From JAEUHO01 sp046350655 (GTDB taxonomy: Bacteria > Planctomycetota > PLA2 > JAEUHO01), in contig JAXMAB010000009.1 of assembly GCA_046350655.1 (NCBI GenBank), forward strand, positions 124,001 through 188,000: a DNA stretch of 64,000 nucleotides, in the 5' to 3' direction. A model generated the notes under the pieces. That model did no database searches. It worked only from the letters and a program-made list of their open reading frames with translations, and was not told where the DNA came from. Below are positions 17,502 to 26,498 of the stretch, piece by piece; position 1 is the first letter of the stretch; every line of letters begins with the position of its first letter. Made by a program: the position numbers and the translations under genes.

Positions 17502-19193
17502 TCAGGACCCGGCGTCCATGAACCGCCCGCCGGTCGCGTCCGCGAGGTCGGTCATGAACTCGCGGTCGGCCCCCTTGGTGCCCACGAGCACGGTGTCGAC
17601 GGCGACCCGGCGGAAGCGGTTGGCGCGCACGAACTCGTCGATCAGGCGGAACCCGCGGTCGTACGTGCCCATCGACGGGACGCCGTCGGAGAGCAGCACG
17701 ATCGTGTCCACCTCCTCGGCCGCGACCGCGACGAGACCGTCGTAGAAGGCGCCGAAGCCGCGCGGGACCTCCTTGCCGAGCCACTCCGACGCCTTGCGGG
17801 CCGAGGCGGGGCCGGCGGGCGCGAGCGTGCCGAGGGCGCGCGTCAGCTTCGGCGCCGGCGGGTACTCGCCGGGGTAGCGGTGGATGAAGAGGTCGTAGAC
17901 GGTGCCCTTGCCGAGCGCGGCGGCGACCTGCGTGAACTCGGCGCGGGCGGCGTCGGCCTTCGAGCCCTTGGCGCCCGCGCGGCCCGCGTCGCGCATCGAG
18001 CCGGAATAGTCGAAGAGGAAGGCCAGCTGCGTGGACTGCACCGGGAGGCGGTAGAACGCGGCGGTGCGGCGGTCGTCGGCGTCGGCGGCCGCCGGCGGGC
18101 GGGCCGCGCGGCGGAAGCGGCCGAACCGGTCCGGCGCGGGCCGCGCGCCGAGCGCGAGGTCGGGGCCCTTGGTGCTCCACCACGCGGCCCAGAGGTCGGG
18201 GTCGCGGCCGACGGCCTCGCCGGTGAGCGTCTCGAGCGCGCGGACGACGTCGCCGACCATCCGGCCGCTCTCGCGGCGCAACCGCTCGACGAGCAGGGGG
18301 ACGAGGGCCTTGTCCCACAACGCGAGGCCCGCCTCGTAGCAGGCCGCCCGGACCCGCCAGGACGGGTCCTCGACGAGGCGGGCGAAGAGCGCCATGGCCG
18401 CGGCGCGCGTGTCGCCCTCGGCGAGGCGCACGAGCGCGTCGGCCAGCGCGATGCGGGGCTCGACGGCCTTGTCGGCGACGAGGCCGTCCACCCGCGCGAC
18501 GAGCACGGCCGGGGCGGCGGCGGCCAGGCCGTCGACGGCGCCGGCCCGGGAGAGGGGCTCCTTGCGCGCGAGGCCCGCCTCGAGCGCCGCGACGACGGTC
18601 GCGTCCTTCGAGAGCTGGCCGAGGGTGCTCAGCACGGCGCCGGCCGCGGCGACGTCGCGCGCGCCCGCCGCCGGGAGGAGCACGGTGGCGCTCGCGGCGT
18701 CGCCGACGCGCTCGAGCGCGCGCGCGATCGCCGACAGGACCGTCGGGTCGCCCTCCTTGGCCGCCGCGGCGGCGAGCGGGGCGGCGGCGGCCGGACCGCC
18801 GCGGACGCCGAGCGCCGTCGCGACCCCGCGACGGACCTCGGGCGACGTGCGGTCGACGAGCGGGCCCGCGACGAGCCACGCGCGGGTCGCGTCGGCCTGC
18901 GGCCCCTCGAGGAGGTCGATGAGCGCCGACACCGCGTGGTCGCGCACGTGGACGAACGGGTCCGCGAGGACGCCGCAGACGACCTCGGCGGCGGCCGGGC
19001 CGCCGAGCCGGCCGATCGACCGCAGCGCGCCGGTGCGCGCGCGCTGCTCATAGGGGTCCTTCGCGTGCTTCTCGAGCGTGGCCCGCAGGGTCGCGAGGTC
19101 GCGCTCCTCCCGCGGCGCCCCGGAGGCGGGCGCCGCGAGCGCGGCGAGCACGACGACGACGGCGGCGGCACGGACGCGCGGGAGGAGGCTCAC
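17502..19193 (-). CDS. Secreted HEAT-repeat and von Willebrand A domain protein
   Basis: The 563-residue protein starts from GTG with a Sec signal peptide (AAAVVVVLAALAAPASG). Residues 30-320 form HEAT-like repeats, for example PFVHVRDHAVSALIDLLEG and GDPTVLSAIARALERVGDAASATVL. After a Pro/Ala linker, a VWA domain begins near residue 385 with the metal-site motif FDYSGSM, followed by TIVLLSDGVPSMGTYDR and AVDTVLVGTKGADREFM. This combination suggests an extracytoplasmic adhesion or scaffold protein. Downstream is gcvT on the same strand after 136 bp; upstream lies the PASTA gene after 67 bp, so these may be cotranscribed. Confidence 0.85.
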   Translation of the reverse strand: MSLLPRVRAAAVVVVLAALAAPASGAPREERDLATLRATLEKHAKDPYEQRARTGALRSIGRLGGPAAAEVVCGVLADPFVHVRDHAVSALIDLLEGPQADATRAWLVAGPLVDRTSPEVRRGVATALGVRGGPAAAAPLAAAAAKEGDPTVLSAIARALERVGDAASATVLLPAAGARDVAAAGAVLSTLGQLSKDATVVAALEAGLARKEPLSRAGAVDGLAAAAPAVLVARVDGLVADKAVEPRIALADALVRLAEGDTRAAAMALFARLVEDPSWRVRAACYEAGLALWDKALVPLLVERLRRESGRMVGDVVRALETLTGEAVGRDPDLWAAWWSTKGPDLALGARPAPDRFGRFRRAARPPAAADADDRRTAAFYRLPVQSTQLAFLFDYSGSMRDAGRAGAKGSKADAARAEFTQVAAALGKGTVYDLFIHRYPGEYPPAPKLTRALGTLAPAGPASARKASEWLGKEVPRGFGAFYDGLVAVAAEEVDTIVLLSDGVPSMGTYDRGFRLIDEFVRANRFRRVAVDTVLVGTKGADREFMTDLADATGGRFMDAGS

Positions 19194-19260
19194 GGCGGCA
19201 GGGTCGCTCCGGATCGTGAAGCGTCGACCAAGGGACTCGGTAGGCCCGGTGGACGCCGGG

Positions 19261-21867
19261 TCAGGGGTTCCAGCGCCACTTCACGATGGTGCCCTTCTGG
19301 ACCATCGAGCCGGCGGCCTGCATCTGCCAGTAGACGAGCCCGTGGGGCCGTCCCAGGTTGATGAACGCGCTGCCGCTCGACCCGAGGCCGACCGCGAGCA
19401 GCGCGGCCTGCGCCTGGGCGGGCGTCTTGCCGACCAGGATCGGCACCATGACCATCTGCGGCACGAGCGGCGTCGCGACGCGGATCTGCACCGTCGAGCC
19501 CGCGGGCCGGAAGATCCCGACGTTCGGCGCCTGGTCGAAGACCTTGCCGACGGGGTTGAGCGACGCGACGAGGTCGACGTCGACGACGAAGCCCTTCGAC
19601 TCGAGCGCGGCCTTCGCGGCGGCCTGCGTCATGCCGACGACGTTGGGGACCATCACGTTCACCGGCCCGACGAACCCCTTGCCGATGCGCAGGATGATGT
19701 TCGCGCCGGCCGCGACGCTCTGGCCGCCGACGGGGGTCTGGCTGACGACCTTGCCCCAGCTCGGCGCGAGCGCGACGACCTCGACGATCGTGTGCTGCAG
19801 GCCCTTCGCGTTGAGCGCGGCGATCGCCGCCGCCTTCGTGAAGTTCGTGAGGTCGGGGACGAGCACCTGCGGCCCGAAGCCCGGCGGGACCCGGATCTCG
19901 ACGCTCGTGTTCGGCATGACCGAGGCGCCCGCGTTCGGGTTCTGGTCGAACACGATGCCCGGCGGCTTCCCGAACGCGGCGACGATCTTCACGTCGACGT
20001 TGAGGCCCGCGCCCTGCAGGATGGCGATGGCCTGCGCGGTCGTCTTGCCGACGACCGGCGGGACCGCGACGAGCAGCGGCTTGCTGATCTTGAAGGCCAC
20101 CACGGAGCCGGGCGGCAGCGGGGTGCCCGGCGGCTGCGACTGGTCGTACACCTTGCCGACCGGCTTGCCCGGGGCGACGACGTCGATCGGGTTGGCCTGC
20201 AGGCCGGCGCCCACCACCGCGGCGATCGCCTGGGCCTTCGTGAGGCCGATCAGCGGGGGGACGATCTTCTGGACGACCGGCGGCTTGGCGATCTTGAACG
20301 AGACGGTCGCGCCGACGGGCCACGGGATCCCGGCGTTGGGCGACTGGCTGTAGACCTTGAACGGCGGGTGGCCGTTCGTGACGACCTCGACGCCGTTGCC
20401 CGCGAGGCCGACGGCCGCGAGCTTGGCCATCGCCTGCGCCGGGAACAGCCCGTCGAGCTCCGGGACCGCGACGAGCGCCGGGCCCGCCGGCGGACGCGCG
20501 AGCTTCACCGTGACGACGGTGCCCATCGGCACGTTGCTGAACGCCGGGATGTTCTGGCTGTAGACGCGATGGGGCGGGTGCGACGGCGTCACGACCTCGA
20601 CGATCGAGATCGAGAGGCCGGCCTGCGCCGCCAGGACCAGCGCGTCGCCCTTCGTGCGGTTGAAGAAGTTGGGGACCGGCGTGACCGTCGGCGGCGGCAG
20701 GGGCTTCGCGACGCGGAAGGCGAGCTGCGTGCCGACGTCGAGCATCGTGCCCGGGATCACCTGCTGCGCGAACACGCGCAGCGGCGGCACGTCGTTCGTG
20801 GCCTCGAGGATCGGGTTGCCGACGAGACCGAGCGAGGCGAGGAGCGCCTCGGCCTGGCCCTGCGTGAGGCCCACGAGCTCGGGGCACGACACCTTCGTCG
20901 GGGGCGCGTCGGGGGCCACCGGCTCGGGCGGCGCGTACTTGACGATCTCGACCTTCACCGCGGAGCCCGTCTCGGCCGACGCGCCCGCCTCGGGCATCTG
21001 CGCGCGGACGAGGAAGGCGTCGGCCGGCGGGCCGTCCACCCACGCGACCTCGAGGTCGAGGTTGGCGCCCTCGAGCGCGGCGCGCGCGGCCGACTCCGTG
21101 AGCCCGAGCAGGTTCGGGACCGCGACGACGGCGGCGCCGACCTCGCCGCCCGCGGGAGCGTCGCTCGCCGCCGACACCACGACGACGACGGTGCCGTAGC
21201 GCGGCATCTCGGTGCCCGGCATCGGCACCTGACCGACGACGAGGCCCTCGGGGACGCCCGGCAACGCGACCTTGGCGACCCGCGCGTGCAGGCCCGCCGA
21301 GGCGACGGCCTGCATCGCGTCGGCCGGCGGCATCTGGGTGACCGGCGGCACGCTCGACGTGGGGGGCAGCGCCGGGTCGGGCACGAAGGACAGCGTGAGC
21401 CGCCCGCGCAGCGCGAGCGGGGCGCCCATGGTGGGCGTCTGGCCGACGATACGGCCGCGGTCGGCGGCGCCGCCGGGCACGGGCTGGAACTCGAGGTCGT
21501 AGAGCGAGCCGAAGCCGTTCGAGGCCTCGACCGTCGTCATGCCCGTCACCTTCGGCGCCGTCCCCGGCGTGCCCTTCTTGCGCACGTCGATCACGACGGT
21601 CCCGCCGCGGGGCAGGAGCGACGTCGACGCGGGGGCCTGCGCCGCGACGGTGTCCTCGGGCACGCCGTCCACCTCGACCGTGGCGACGACGAACCCGGCG
21701 GCCGAGAGCGCGGCCTGGGCGTCCGCGAGGGGCTTGCCCGCGACGTCCGGCACCTCGAGGAGGTCGTCGTCGGCGCGCGCGACCCGCGGGGCGACGAACG
21801 TGGCGAACGCGAACGCGAGCAGCGCGGCGAGGGAAGCGAAGAACGCTCCCGGCAGGGTACGACGCAT
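19261..21867 (-). CDS. Secreted protein of twelve PASTA-like repeats
   Basis: The 868-residue protein has a signal peptide (FASLAALLAFAFATFVAPRVARA) and then about twelve PASTA-like units of 60-70 residues. Typical units start VPDVAGKPLADAQAAL, VPNLLGLTESAARAAL, VPPLIGLTKAQAIAAV or VPNVVGMTQAAAKAAL and end with a V-G-x-x-V-x-F-x-I strand. Some units are separated by the element HPPxxVYSQ or PxGKVxDQ. PASTA domains usually form the outside part of PknB-type kinases or PBP2x and bind peptidoglycan fragments or stack as a rod. Here there is no kinase, no transglycosylase and no transmembrane segment after the signal peptide. The closing unit ends IVKWRWNP. A role as a cell-surface rod or wall-binding protein is an inference. 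Confidence 0.9.
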   Translation of the reverse strand: MRRTLPGAFFASLAALLAFAFATFVAPRVARADDDLLEVPDVAGKPLADAQAALSAAGFVVATVEVDGVPEDTVAAQAPASTSLLPRGGTVVIDVRKKGTPGTAPKVTGMTTVEASNGFGSLYDLEFQPVPGGAADRGRIVGQTPTMGAPLALRGRLTLSFVPDPALPPTSSVPPVTQMPPADAMQAVASAGLHARVAKVALPGVPEGLVVGQVPMPGTEMPRYGTVVVVVSAASDAPAGGEVGAAVVAVPNLLGLTESAARAALEGANLDLEVAWVDGPPADAFLVRAQMPEAGASAETGSAVKVEIVKYAPPEPVAPDAPPTKVSCPELVGLTQGQAEALLASLGLVGNPILEATNDVPPLRVFAQQVIPGTMLDVGTQLAFRVAKPLPPPTVTPVPNFFNRTKGDALVLAAQAGLSISIVEVVTPSHPPHRVYSQNIPAFSNVPMGTVVTVKLARPPAGPALVAVPELDGLFPAQAMAKLAAVGLAGNGVEVVTNGHPPFKVYSQSPNAGIPWPVGATVSFKIAKPPVVQKIVPPLIGLTKAQAIAAVVGAGLQANPIDVVAPGKPVGKVYDQSQPPGTPLPPGSVVAFKISKPLLVAVPPVVGKTTAQAIAILQGAGLNVDVKIVAAFGKPPGIVFDQNPNAGASVMPNTSVEIRVPPGFGPQVLVPDLTNFTKAAAIAALNAKGLQHTIVEVVALAPSWGKVVSQTPVGGQSVAAGANIILRIGKGFVGPVNVMVPNVVGMTQAAAKAALESKGFVVDVDLVASLNPVGKVFDQAPNVGIFRPAGSTVQIRVATPLVPQMVMVPILVGKTPAQAQAALLAVGLGSSGSAFINLGRPHGLVYWQMQAAGSMVQKGTIVKWRWNP

Positions 21868-21996
21868 GGACGACTCCCGTCAGAGGCCCGAGAGTCTACC
21901 CAGGGGGCGCCGGGAACCCCCGGGTCCGTTTTCGGGGGGCGCAACCCGCGCCCCAGCGGGGGGGTTGAAAGCCACGTCCCCCCCAAGGAGTTCCCG

Positions 21997-22566
21997 ATGA
22001 ACCGCATCGTTCCCGTCGTCCTCGGTCTCGCCGCGCTCGTCGCCGCCCCCGCCCTGGCCCTCGCCGGCCCGGGCCAGGGTGCCGGCCGCCGTCCCGTCGC
22101 CGAACGCGACGGCGCCGGTCGCGATGGCCTGGCCCGGCGCGGTCCCGGCGCCCGTCGCCTCGCGAAGTTCCGCCACCGCGCCCACAAGGTGATGAAGGCC
22201 CTCGACCTCACCGAGGAGCAGAAGGCCGCGCTGAAGACCTCGCGCGAGGCCGCCTCGACGGTCCGCGACGACCTCAAGGCGAAGATCCAGTCGATCGTCG
22301 CCGCCGCGCGACAGGGCGAGAAGACCCCCGAGGCCCGCAAGGCCGCCCGCGAGCAGATCAAGGCCGCGATCGAGGGCGCGCTGAAGGCCGTCGAGCCGTC
22401 GGCCTCGCGCTTCGTCGGCGCCCTGTCCGCCGAGCAGAAGGCGAAGCTCGCCGAGAAGGCCAAGGCCCACGGCAAGACCTTCGACGAGGCCAAGCTCGTC
22501 AAGCTGGTCGAGGGCGTGCTCATCGCCCCGAAGGGCCACGCCGGCCACCGTCACGGCCGCCGCTGA
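21997..22566 (+). CDS. Periplasmic Spy/CpxP-like helical protein
   Basis: The 189-residue protein has a strong ribosome-binding site (AAGGAG, 6 nt before ATG 21997) and a signal peptide (VVLGLAALVAAPALALAG). The mature part is charged and helical: FRHRAHKVMKALDLTEEQKA near residue 55 resembles the L-T-x-x-Q motif of Spy/CpxP chaperones, and a second such element, VGALSAEQKAKLAEKAK, follows near residue 145. It ends in a His/Arg-rich tail (GHAGHRHGRR). It is divergent from the PASTA gene, with a 129-bp shared upstream region. A periplasmic chaperone or metal-related role is possible; the similarity is only at motif level. Confidence 0.75.
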   Translation: MNRIVPVVLGLAALVAAPALALAGPGQGAGRRPVAERDGAGRDGLARRGPGARRLAKFRHRAHKVMKALDLTEEQKAALKTSREAASTVRDDLKAKIQSIVAAARQGEKTPEARKAAREQIKAAIEGALKAVEPSASRFVGALSAEQKAKLAEKAKAHGKTFDEAKLVKLVEGVLIAPKGHAGHRHGRR

Positions 22567-22640
22567 ACCGCGGTTCCGTTCGCTCGACCGGCCGCGGGCC
22601 TCCGGGTCCGCGGCCGGTCGCGTTCCCGCGGATGCGTTCG

Positions 22641-23228
22641 CTACGCGGCGGGGGCGGCCGCAGCCGACTTCGTCCGGCGGCGCGCCCCCCAGACGGTGAC
22701 CGCGAGCACGACGAACGCGACGGTCCCCACGACGTAGCTCACGTTGTGCACCACGATCACCGTCAACACGTCGAGGTGGCGCTCGGCGGGGATCCTGGAC
22801 TTGATCGGCTCGAGGAGGGCGAGGTGCCCGTTCCCCGCGAGCGCGCGGCCGACGAACCCGCCGATCGCCGCGCACGACGCGGTGAGCACCAGCGCGAGCG
22901 CCACGGGCTTCATCAACGACGCGGCGCTCCGCTTCGGCCACGCGCCCGCGCGCGCGGCGAGCGCGAGGAGGACGCCGCCGAACAACCCGACCCACCACGT
23001 CGCGATCACGCCCCACAGCAGCGCGAGGACGGTCGGGTCGGTGCTGTCCACGATCGTCGGGTGCAGCACGGTGAAGTGCTCGATCGCGATCCGCGCCGTC
23101 ACCTGGTCGTGCAGCACCCCGTACACGACGCACGCGCCGACGCACAGGGCGATGATCGCGAACGCGCCGCCGCCGTCGGGGGCGCGCGCGCCGGGCGCCC
23201 CGGCGTCGTGGGGGAGGTCACGGGCCAT
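22641..23228 (-). CDS. Four-helix integral membrane protein of unknown function
   Basis: The 195-residue protein has hydrophobic segments near residues 22-40, 68-92, 105-125 and 155-178. Between the first two lies TARIAIEHFTVLHPTIVDST, a polar stretch seen in a widespread family of uncharacterised bacterial membrane proteins. The ends are cytoplasmic-looking, with basic RRRTKSAA at the C-terminus. It stands alone, convergent with the Spy-like gene. No catalytic motif is seen. Confidence 0.72.
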   Translation of the reverse strand: MARDLPHDAGAPGARAPDGGGAFAIIALCVGACVVYGVLHDQVTARIAIEHFTVLHPTIVDSTDPTVLALLWGVIATWWVGLFGGVLLALAARAGAWPKRSAASLMKPVALALVLTASCAAIGGFVGRALAGNGHLALLEPIKSRIPAERHLDVLTVIVVHNVSYVVGTVAFVVLAVTVWGARRRTKSAAAAPAA

Positions 23229-23430
23229 CTCGCACCGCCTTCGTCGGAGATCACCACCAACCCAGGTGCTGCTGTTCTAGCCCCGGGGCCCTCCGGACGC
23301 ACCGACTCCTCTCCTCCGCGCCCTCCGCGGCCCTCCGCCGCCGCGAGCCGTCCTCACGCGTCCCTCACATCGCGCCGTCCTCGGTCGCGCCGTTCGCTCC
23401 CGGTCCGACCGCCGCATCCCGGGTCCGCCA

Positions 23431-23446
23431 ACGCGAGGCCCGCCGG
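23431..23446 (-). repeat. Dispersed 3'-end repeat, short copy
   Basis: The plus strand reads ACGCGAGGCCCGCCGG. It lies 50 bp past the stop of the minus-strand gene that ends at 23496. The rest of the 267-bp gap 23229-23495 shows nothing else recognisable. Confidence 0.5.
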
Positions 23447-23495
23447 CCGCCGCGGGCTCGCGTGCTCGGTTCGACCGTGCCCGGCCGTTGACGCC

Positions 23496-24431
23496 CTAAC
23501 GTTTGCGTCGGTACTCCGGCGCCTCGAACTTGATCTCCTCCCCGGACTTGAGGCGAACGGCCAGGACGTGCGCGGTGACCGGGAGCGACAGGGTGACCTC
23601 CTTCGGCTTCGAGATCCACTCGATCGGGCCGGGCGCCGAGACCTCCGCGAACCGCGTGAAGTGCTTGAGGGAGTCGTTGCCGAACACGCCCGCGCGCGAG
23701 ATCTCGGACGACCACGTCACCTCGTACACCCAGTACGTCTGATCGTCGTCCGAGAACGGGGGACGCTGGGTGATCACCACGCGGACGTCCGCGGACGCGA
23801 TCTCGCGCTTCAACCCCGCAGAACTGAGCGAGAAACTGATGACGCCGGCGTACCCGTCCATCAGGAAGTCGTTGCCGAGGCCGCTGCGTCGGTTCTTCGA
23901 CAGGAACCATTCGCCGGTCTCCTGGTAGACCACCTTGGCCTTCGCCGGGAAGCGAAGCGTCGCGGGCCAGCCGGCGGTCGGGTCGGACTTCGGCTTCGGG
24001 GCCGGCGTAGCCGGCTCGGGTGCGCTCGTGGGCGGGGGCGGCGGCTGGTGCTTGGGCTTCGGCTTCCGCGGGTCGATCAGTGCCTTGATGCGCGTGTGCA
24101 TGGCGGCGATGTCGGACGTGAGGTCCGAGAGCGCGGTACGCCCGCGAATCGTCCCCTCCTCGAGCTTCGCGGCCTTCTCGAGCTCGACGATCCTCGCGTT
24201 CGCCGCCTGCACACGCTCGAGGAGTTTCGACGCGATCTTCGGCTTCTTCCGGTCGAGTGCGGTGAGCTCCATCTCGATCCTCGTGATCTGCTGCTCGAGG
24301 CGTTCCTCCCACGCGACCTCCGGCGGAACCTGGGGCGGCGCGGGCTGCGGCCCCGCGTCGAGCCCCAGCGCGGGAAGCCCCAGGGCCGTGATCATCGCGG
24401 CCACGAGAACGATCTTCTTCGCGATCCCCAT
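23496..24431 (-). CDS. Secreted coiled-coil protein of unknown function
   Basis: The 311-residue protein begins MGIAKKIVLVAAMITALGLP, a signal peptide, behind the ribosome-binding site GAGGAG. Residues 40-120 form a coiled coil (WEERLEQQITRIEMELTALD and onward). A Pro/Lys-rich spacer follows (KPKPKHQPPPPPTSAPEPA), then a beta-rich C-terminal domain (KVVYQETGEWFLSKNRRSG, VTWSSEISRAGVF). The start at 24431 is chosen for the ribosome-binding site and signal peptide; the longer frame upstream lacks both. No family is recognised. It lies at the edge of the lower-GC block and may be the last gene of that cluster. Confidence 0.75.
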   Translation of the reverse strand: MGIAKKIVLVAAMITALGLPALGLDAGPQPAPPQVPPEVAWEERLEQQITRIEMELTALDRKKPKIASKLLERVQAANARIVELEKAAKLEEGTIRGRTALSDLTSDIAAMHTRIKALIDPRKPKPKHQPPPPPTSAPEPATPAPKPKSDPTAGWPATLRFPAKAKVVYQETGEWFLSKNRRSGLGNDFLMDGYAGVISFSLSSAGLKREIASADVRVVITQRPPFSDDDQTYWVYEVTWSSEISRAGVFGNDSLKHFTRFAEVSAPGPIEWISKPKEVTLSLPVTAHVLAVRLKSGEEIKFEAPEYRRKR

Positions 24432-24644
24432 ACCCACGGTCTCCTCGGAGCGTCGTCCGTCCAAGCTCCCGGCCCATGAAGTAGCACGCCGCATCGGGTT
24501 GTACACACCTTCCGATCCCATCGCCGCCAAGCGCCAGCCGGACGGTCCGCCAACGGAGGTCGGTCATCGACGGGCGGGTCGCAACGCTCGTGCACGATGC
24601 GGATCGCGCAGGCGCCAGACCGCGTAAGTAGCAGCAACGACTTA

Positions 24645-24709
24645 CGCTCGCCGGTCGGGGCTGCTCGCACGGATTGCTCGCACGGCGGGGACATGCCGGC
24701 CGGCGAGCG
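24645..24709. repeat. Inverted repeat with internal direct repeat
   Basis: CGCTCGCCGG (24645-24654) and CCGGCGAGCG (24700-24709) are exact reverse complements separated by 45 nt. Inside, TGCTCGCACGG occurs twice (24662-24672 and 24675-24685). It lies in the 295-bp gap just downstream of the gene ending at 24727, so it could be a termination or processing structure. Nothing else is recognised in 24432-24726. Confidence 0.6.
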
Positions 24710-24726
24710 CCTCCCAGTGGCGGCAC

Positions 24727-25224
24727 CTAGACGCCCGGCCGTCGCCGACCCTCGTTCCCCTGCGGGGAGTCGTCCCTGTGTCGCAGCCCGATCCTCGCAT
24801 AGACGGCCTGCCAGAATCGCGGGCTGTCGGGGTCGAGCGACTCGCAGAACCGGGCGAACGACTCCTCGTGCTCGATCGCGCCGTACGCTGCGGGCATCGT
24901 CCGGGTGTCGCCATCCATGATCGGGAACGCCCACTCGACGACGTCCTTGCCGACATGGAAGTCACGGACGAAGTTGCCCATGAGAAGCATCGGAATGCGA
25001 GCGTACAGGTCTACACCACTCGCCCACTGACTCCTGAGCTCGGGCGTGCCGGAGAACCTCAAGTACTCCCGAGCGATGCGCAGCTTGAGGGCCGCACTGA
25101 TCAACGCGAGGTCGTACCCTTTGAGCAGTGCCGCGGACTTATGTCGATGCGGGGTCTCCGCCGCAAGCGCGCTCTCGACGACGCTCAGAACGTACTCTGC
25201 TTCATCGAGCGTCAGCGATTGCAC
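24727..25224 (-). CDS. Hypothetical protein (165 aa) in the lower-GC block
   Basis: The product is soluble and mostly helical (LDEAEYVLSVVESALAAET, LISAALKLRIAREYLRF), followed by a mixed region (ARIPMLLMGNFVRDFHVGKD). It starts with GTG. Codon third positions are less GC-biased than in flanking chromosomal genes. I do not recognise the family. Size, composition and position near other small unknown genes would fit an immunity-type or stress gene, but nothing proves this. It shares strand with the three paralogs upstream, after a 307-bp gap. Confidence 0.55.
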   Translation of the reverse strand: MQSLTLDEAEYVLSVVESALAAETPHRHKSAALLKGYDLALISAALKLRIAREYLRFSGTPELRSQWASGVDLYARIPMLLMGNFVRDFHVGKDVVEWAFPIMDGDTRTMPAAYGAIEHEESFARFCESLDPDSPRFWQAVYARIGLRHRDDSPQGNEGRRRPGV

Positions 25225-25531
25225 GACCCGGCTCCGTCACGTCGGTATGGGCTGCGGACTTCCCCGAGGAAGGTGGAACTCGGGGTCTGTGGAAACGCCG
25301 CTGGGCGGAGCCCGTGAGAGAAAAGGGGAAAACTGTGGAATGAAAGGAGTGGGTTCTTACGCTGTTGAGCAACCGACCGGCGGGACGAGGATAGCGGCCG
25401 AGGGTGACACACCCGCGGCGACCATGTCCGTATAGCCGGTGCTGCGACACGAACCGGTGCAGCGCCCTCCGCCATACGACGTGTGCCTCTTCAGCATGCT
25501 GTCTCCTCGGCACCCCGTGCCGTCGCCCTCG
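25225..25531. other. Intergenic gap of 307 bp
   Basis: No gene was found. The segment near 25310-25350 is the most A-rich stretch of the neighbourhood and may hold a promoter for the minus-strand gene starting at 25224. A phrase CGAGGAAGGTGGAA (about 25264) recurs at about 48620 in another low-GC gap; it is too short to interpret. Confidence 0.35.
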
Positions 25532-26461
25532 TCAATCCGCGGCATCTGCGTCGCCTGCAGCGCTTGGGATCTTCGCAATGAGGTCAGTGTCGTCTAGGAT
25601 CCGCGAGGGGATGGTCCGCACGAGAGCCTCAACCTCTCGTTGGTCCTCGGGACTGTCGGCTTCAGCACCGCACCACTTGTCCCACCGGTCTTGCCAGTTC
25701 CTCTCGAGTTCCACGAGTTCGCAGACGTCGTCCCACGTACTCAACCTCCGTCTCCTGTCGCGGTAGTCTGCGTACTCCCTCAGCAGGTCCGATCGAAGGC
25801 GCGTGACTTCGAACCTGTACTCGCGCGCCGCGCGGCGTCGCTCTTGCTGAATTCGTAGTCGCTCGGCCTCGACGATGGCAGCGACGTCCGTCGCGGACGC
25901 CGGTGTCCCGTCCTCGCCGGTAGCGAGCAACCCCCTACGGCGAGCGGAGCGCTCTGCGAGGGACTCCCCAACCGGGACCCACTCGTCAACGCACCTTGGG
26001 CCTCGCGGCGGGAGCGGATGCGCAGATGCATCCCTGCGGTCGCCTCCAACGAGCGCCTCGGCTCTGGTGCGCGCAATCTCGTAGGCGTCATCGCTTAGAT
26101 CGACGTACTTGATCGCCTCGTCATCTTTGAATCGGCGGAGCGTTGACACCATCTCCTCGATTCGACGCGTCGTTGTGTCCCAGAGCGGTGTCCGATCCTC
26201 GAGGCAGAACTCGTCGGCGCGCTGTTGCGACGTGACCTCGGGATCTTTCTTGGCCGGCGTCGTCGGCCGCGGTGCTGCGTCGCGCGACGCTCGCTGTTCT
26301 GTGAAGCCGGCGAGGACCGGCGCGGGCGACGGAGGGGGCGGAACGGCGGCGGCGTCCGCGTACGATGCGTCGGGCACGGCGGGCGTCGTCGAGCGGACGA
26401 ACTGCGCGGCGGCCGCAAGGGCTGCCAGCGACAGCACGACGACTGCGTTCCCGATCTTCAT
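25532..26461 (-). CDS. Anchored paralog 3 of a tandem trio, unknown function
   Basis: The 309-residue protein starts MKIGNAVVVLSLAALAAAAQF behind GGAGAGAG. One N-terminal hydrophobic segment is followed by a Pro/Ala-rich linker and a helical C-terminal half. It shares with the two genes upstream the block LRRFKDDEAIKYVDLSDDAY, then REYRFEVTRLRSDLLREYAD, a W-x-R-W-D-K-W segment and a DSPED tail. The signal segment could be an anchor or a cleaved signal. Lower GC than the surroundings. No database family is recognised by eye. It lies 37 bp after paralog 2. Confidence 0.72.
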   Translation of the reverse strand: MKIGNAVVVLSLAALAAAAQFVRSTTPAVPDASYADAAAVPPPPSPAPVLAGFTEQRASRDAAPRPTTPAKKDPEVTSQQRADEFCLEDRTPLWDTTTRRIEEMVSTLRRFKDDEAIKYVDLSDDAYEIARTRAEALVGGDRRDASAHPLPPRGPRCVDEWVPVGESLAERSARRRGLLATGEDGTPASATDVAAIVEAERLRIQQERRRAAREYRFEVTRLRSDLLREYADYRDRRRRLSTWDDVCELVELERNWQDRWDKWCGAEADSPEDQREVEALVRTIPSRILDDTDLIAKIPSAAGDADAAD

Positions 26462-26498
26462 GTTCTCTCTCCGCTCGCTCGACTTCCGTGGATCCTCA

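Noticed and set aside
25260..25345. RNase P RNA-like phrase (GAGGAAGGTGG)
   Set aside because: The signature GAGGAAAGTCC and the rest of the RNase P core are missing.
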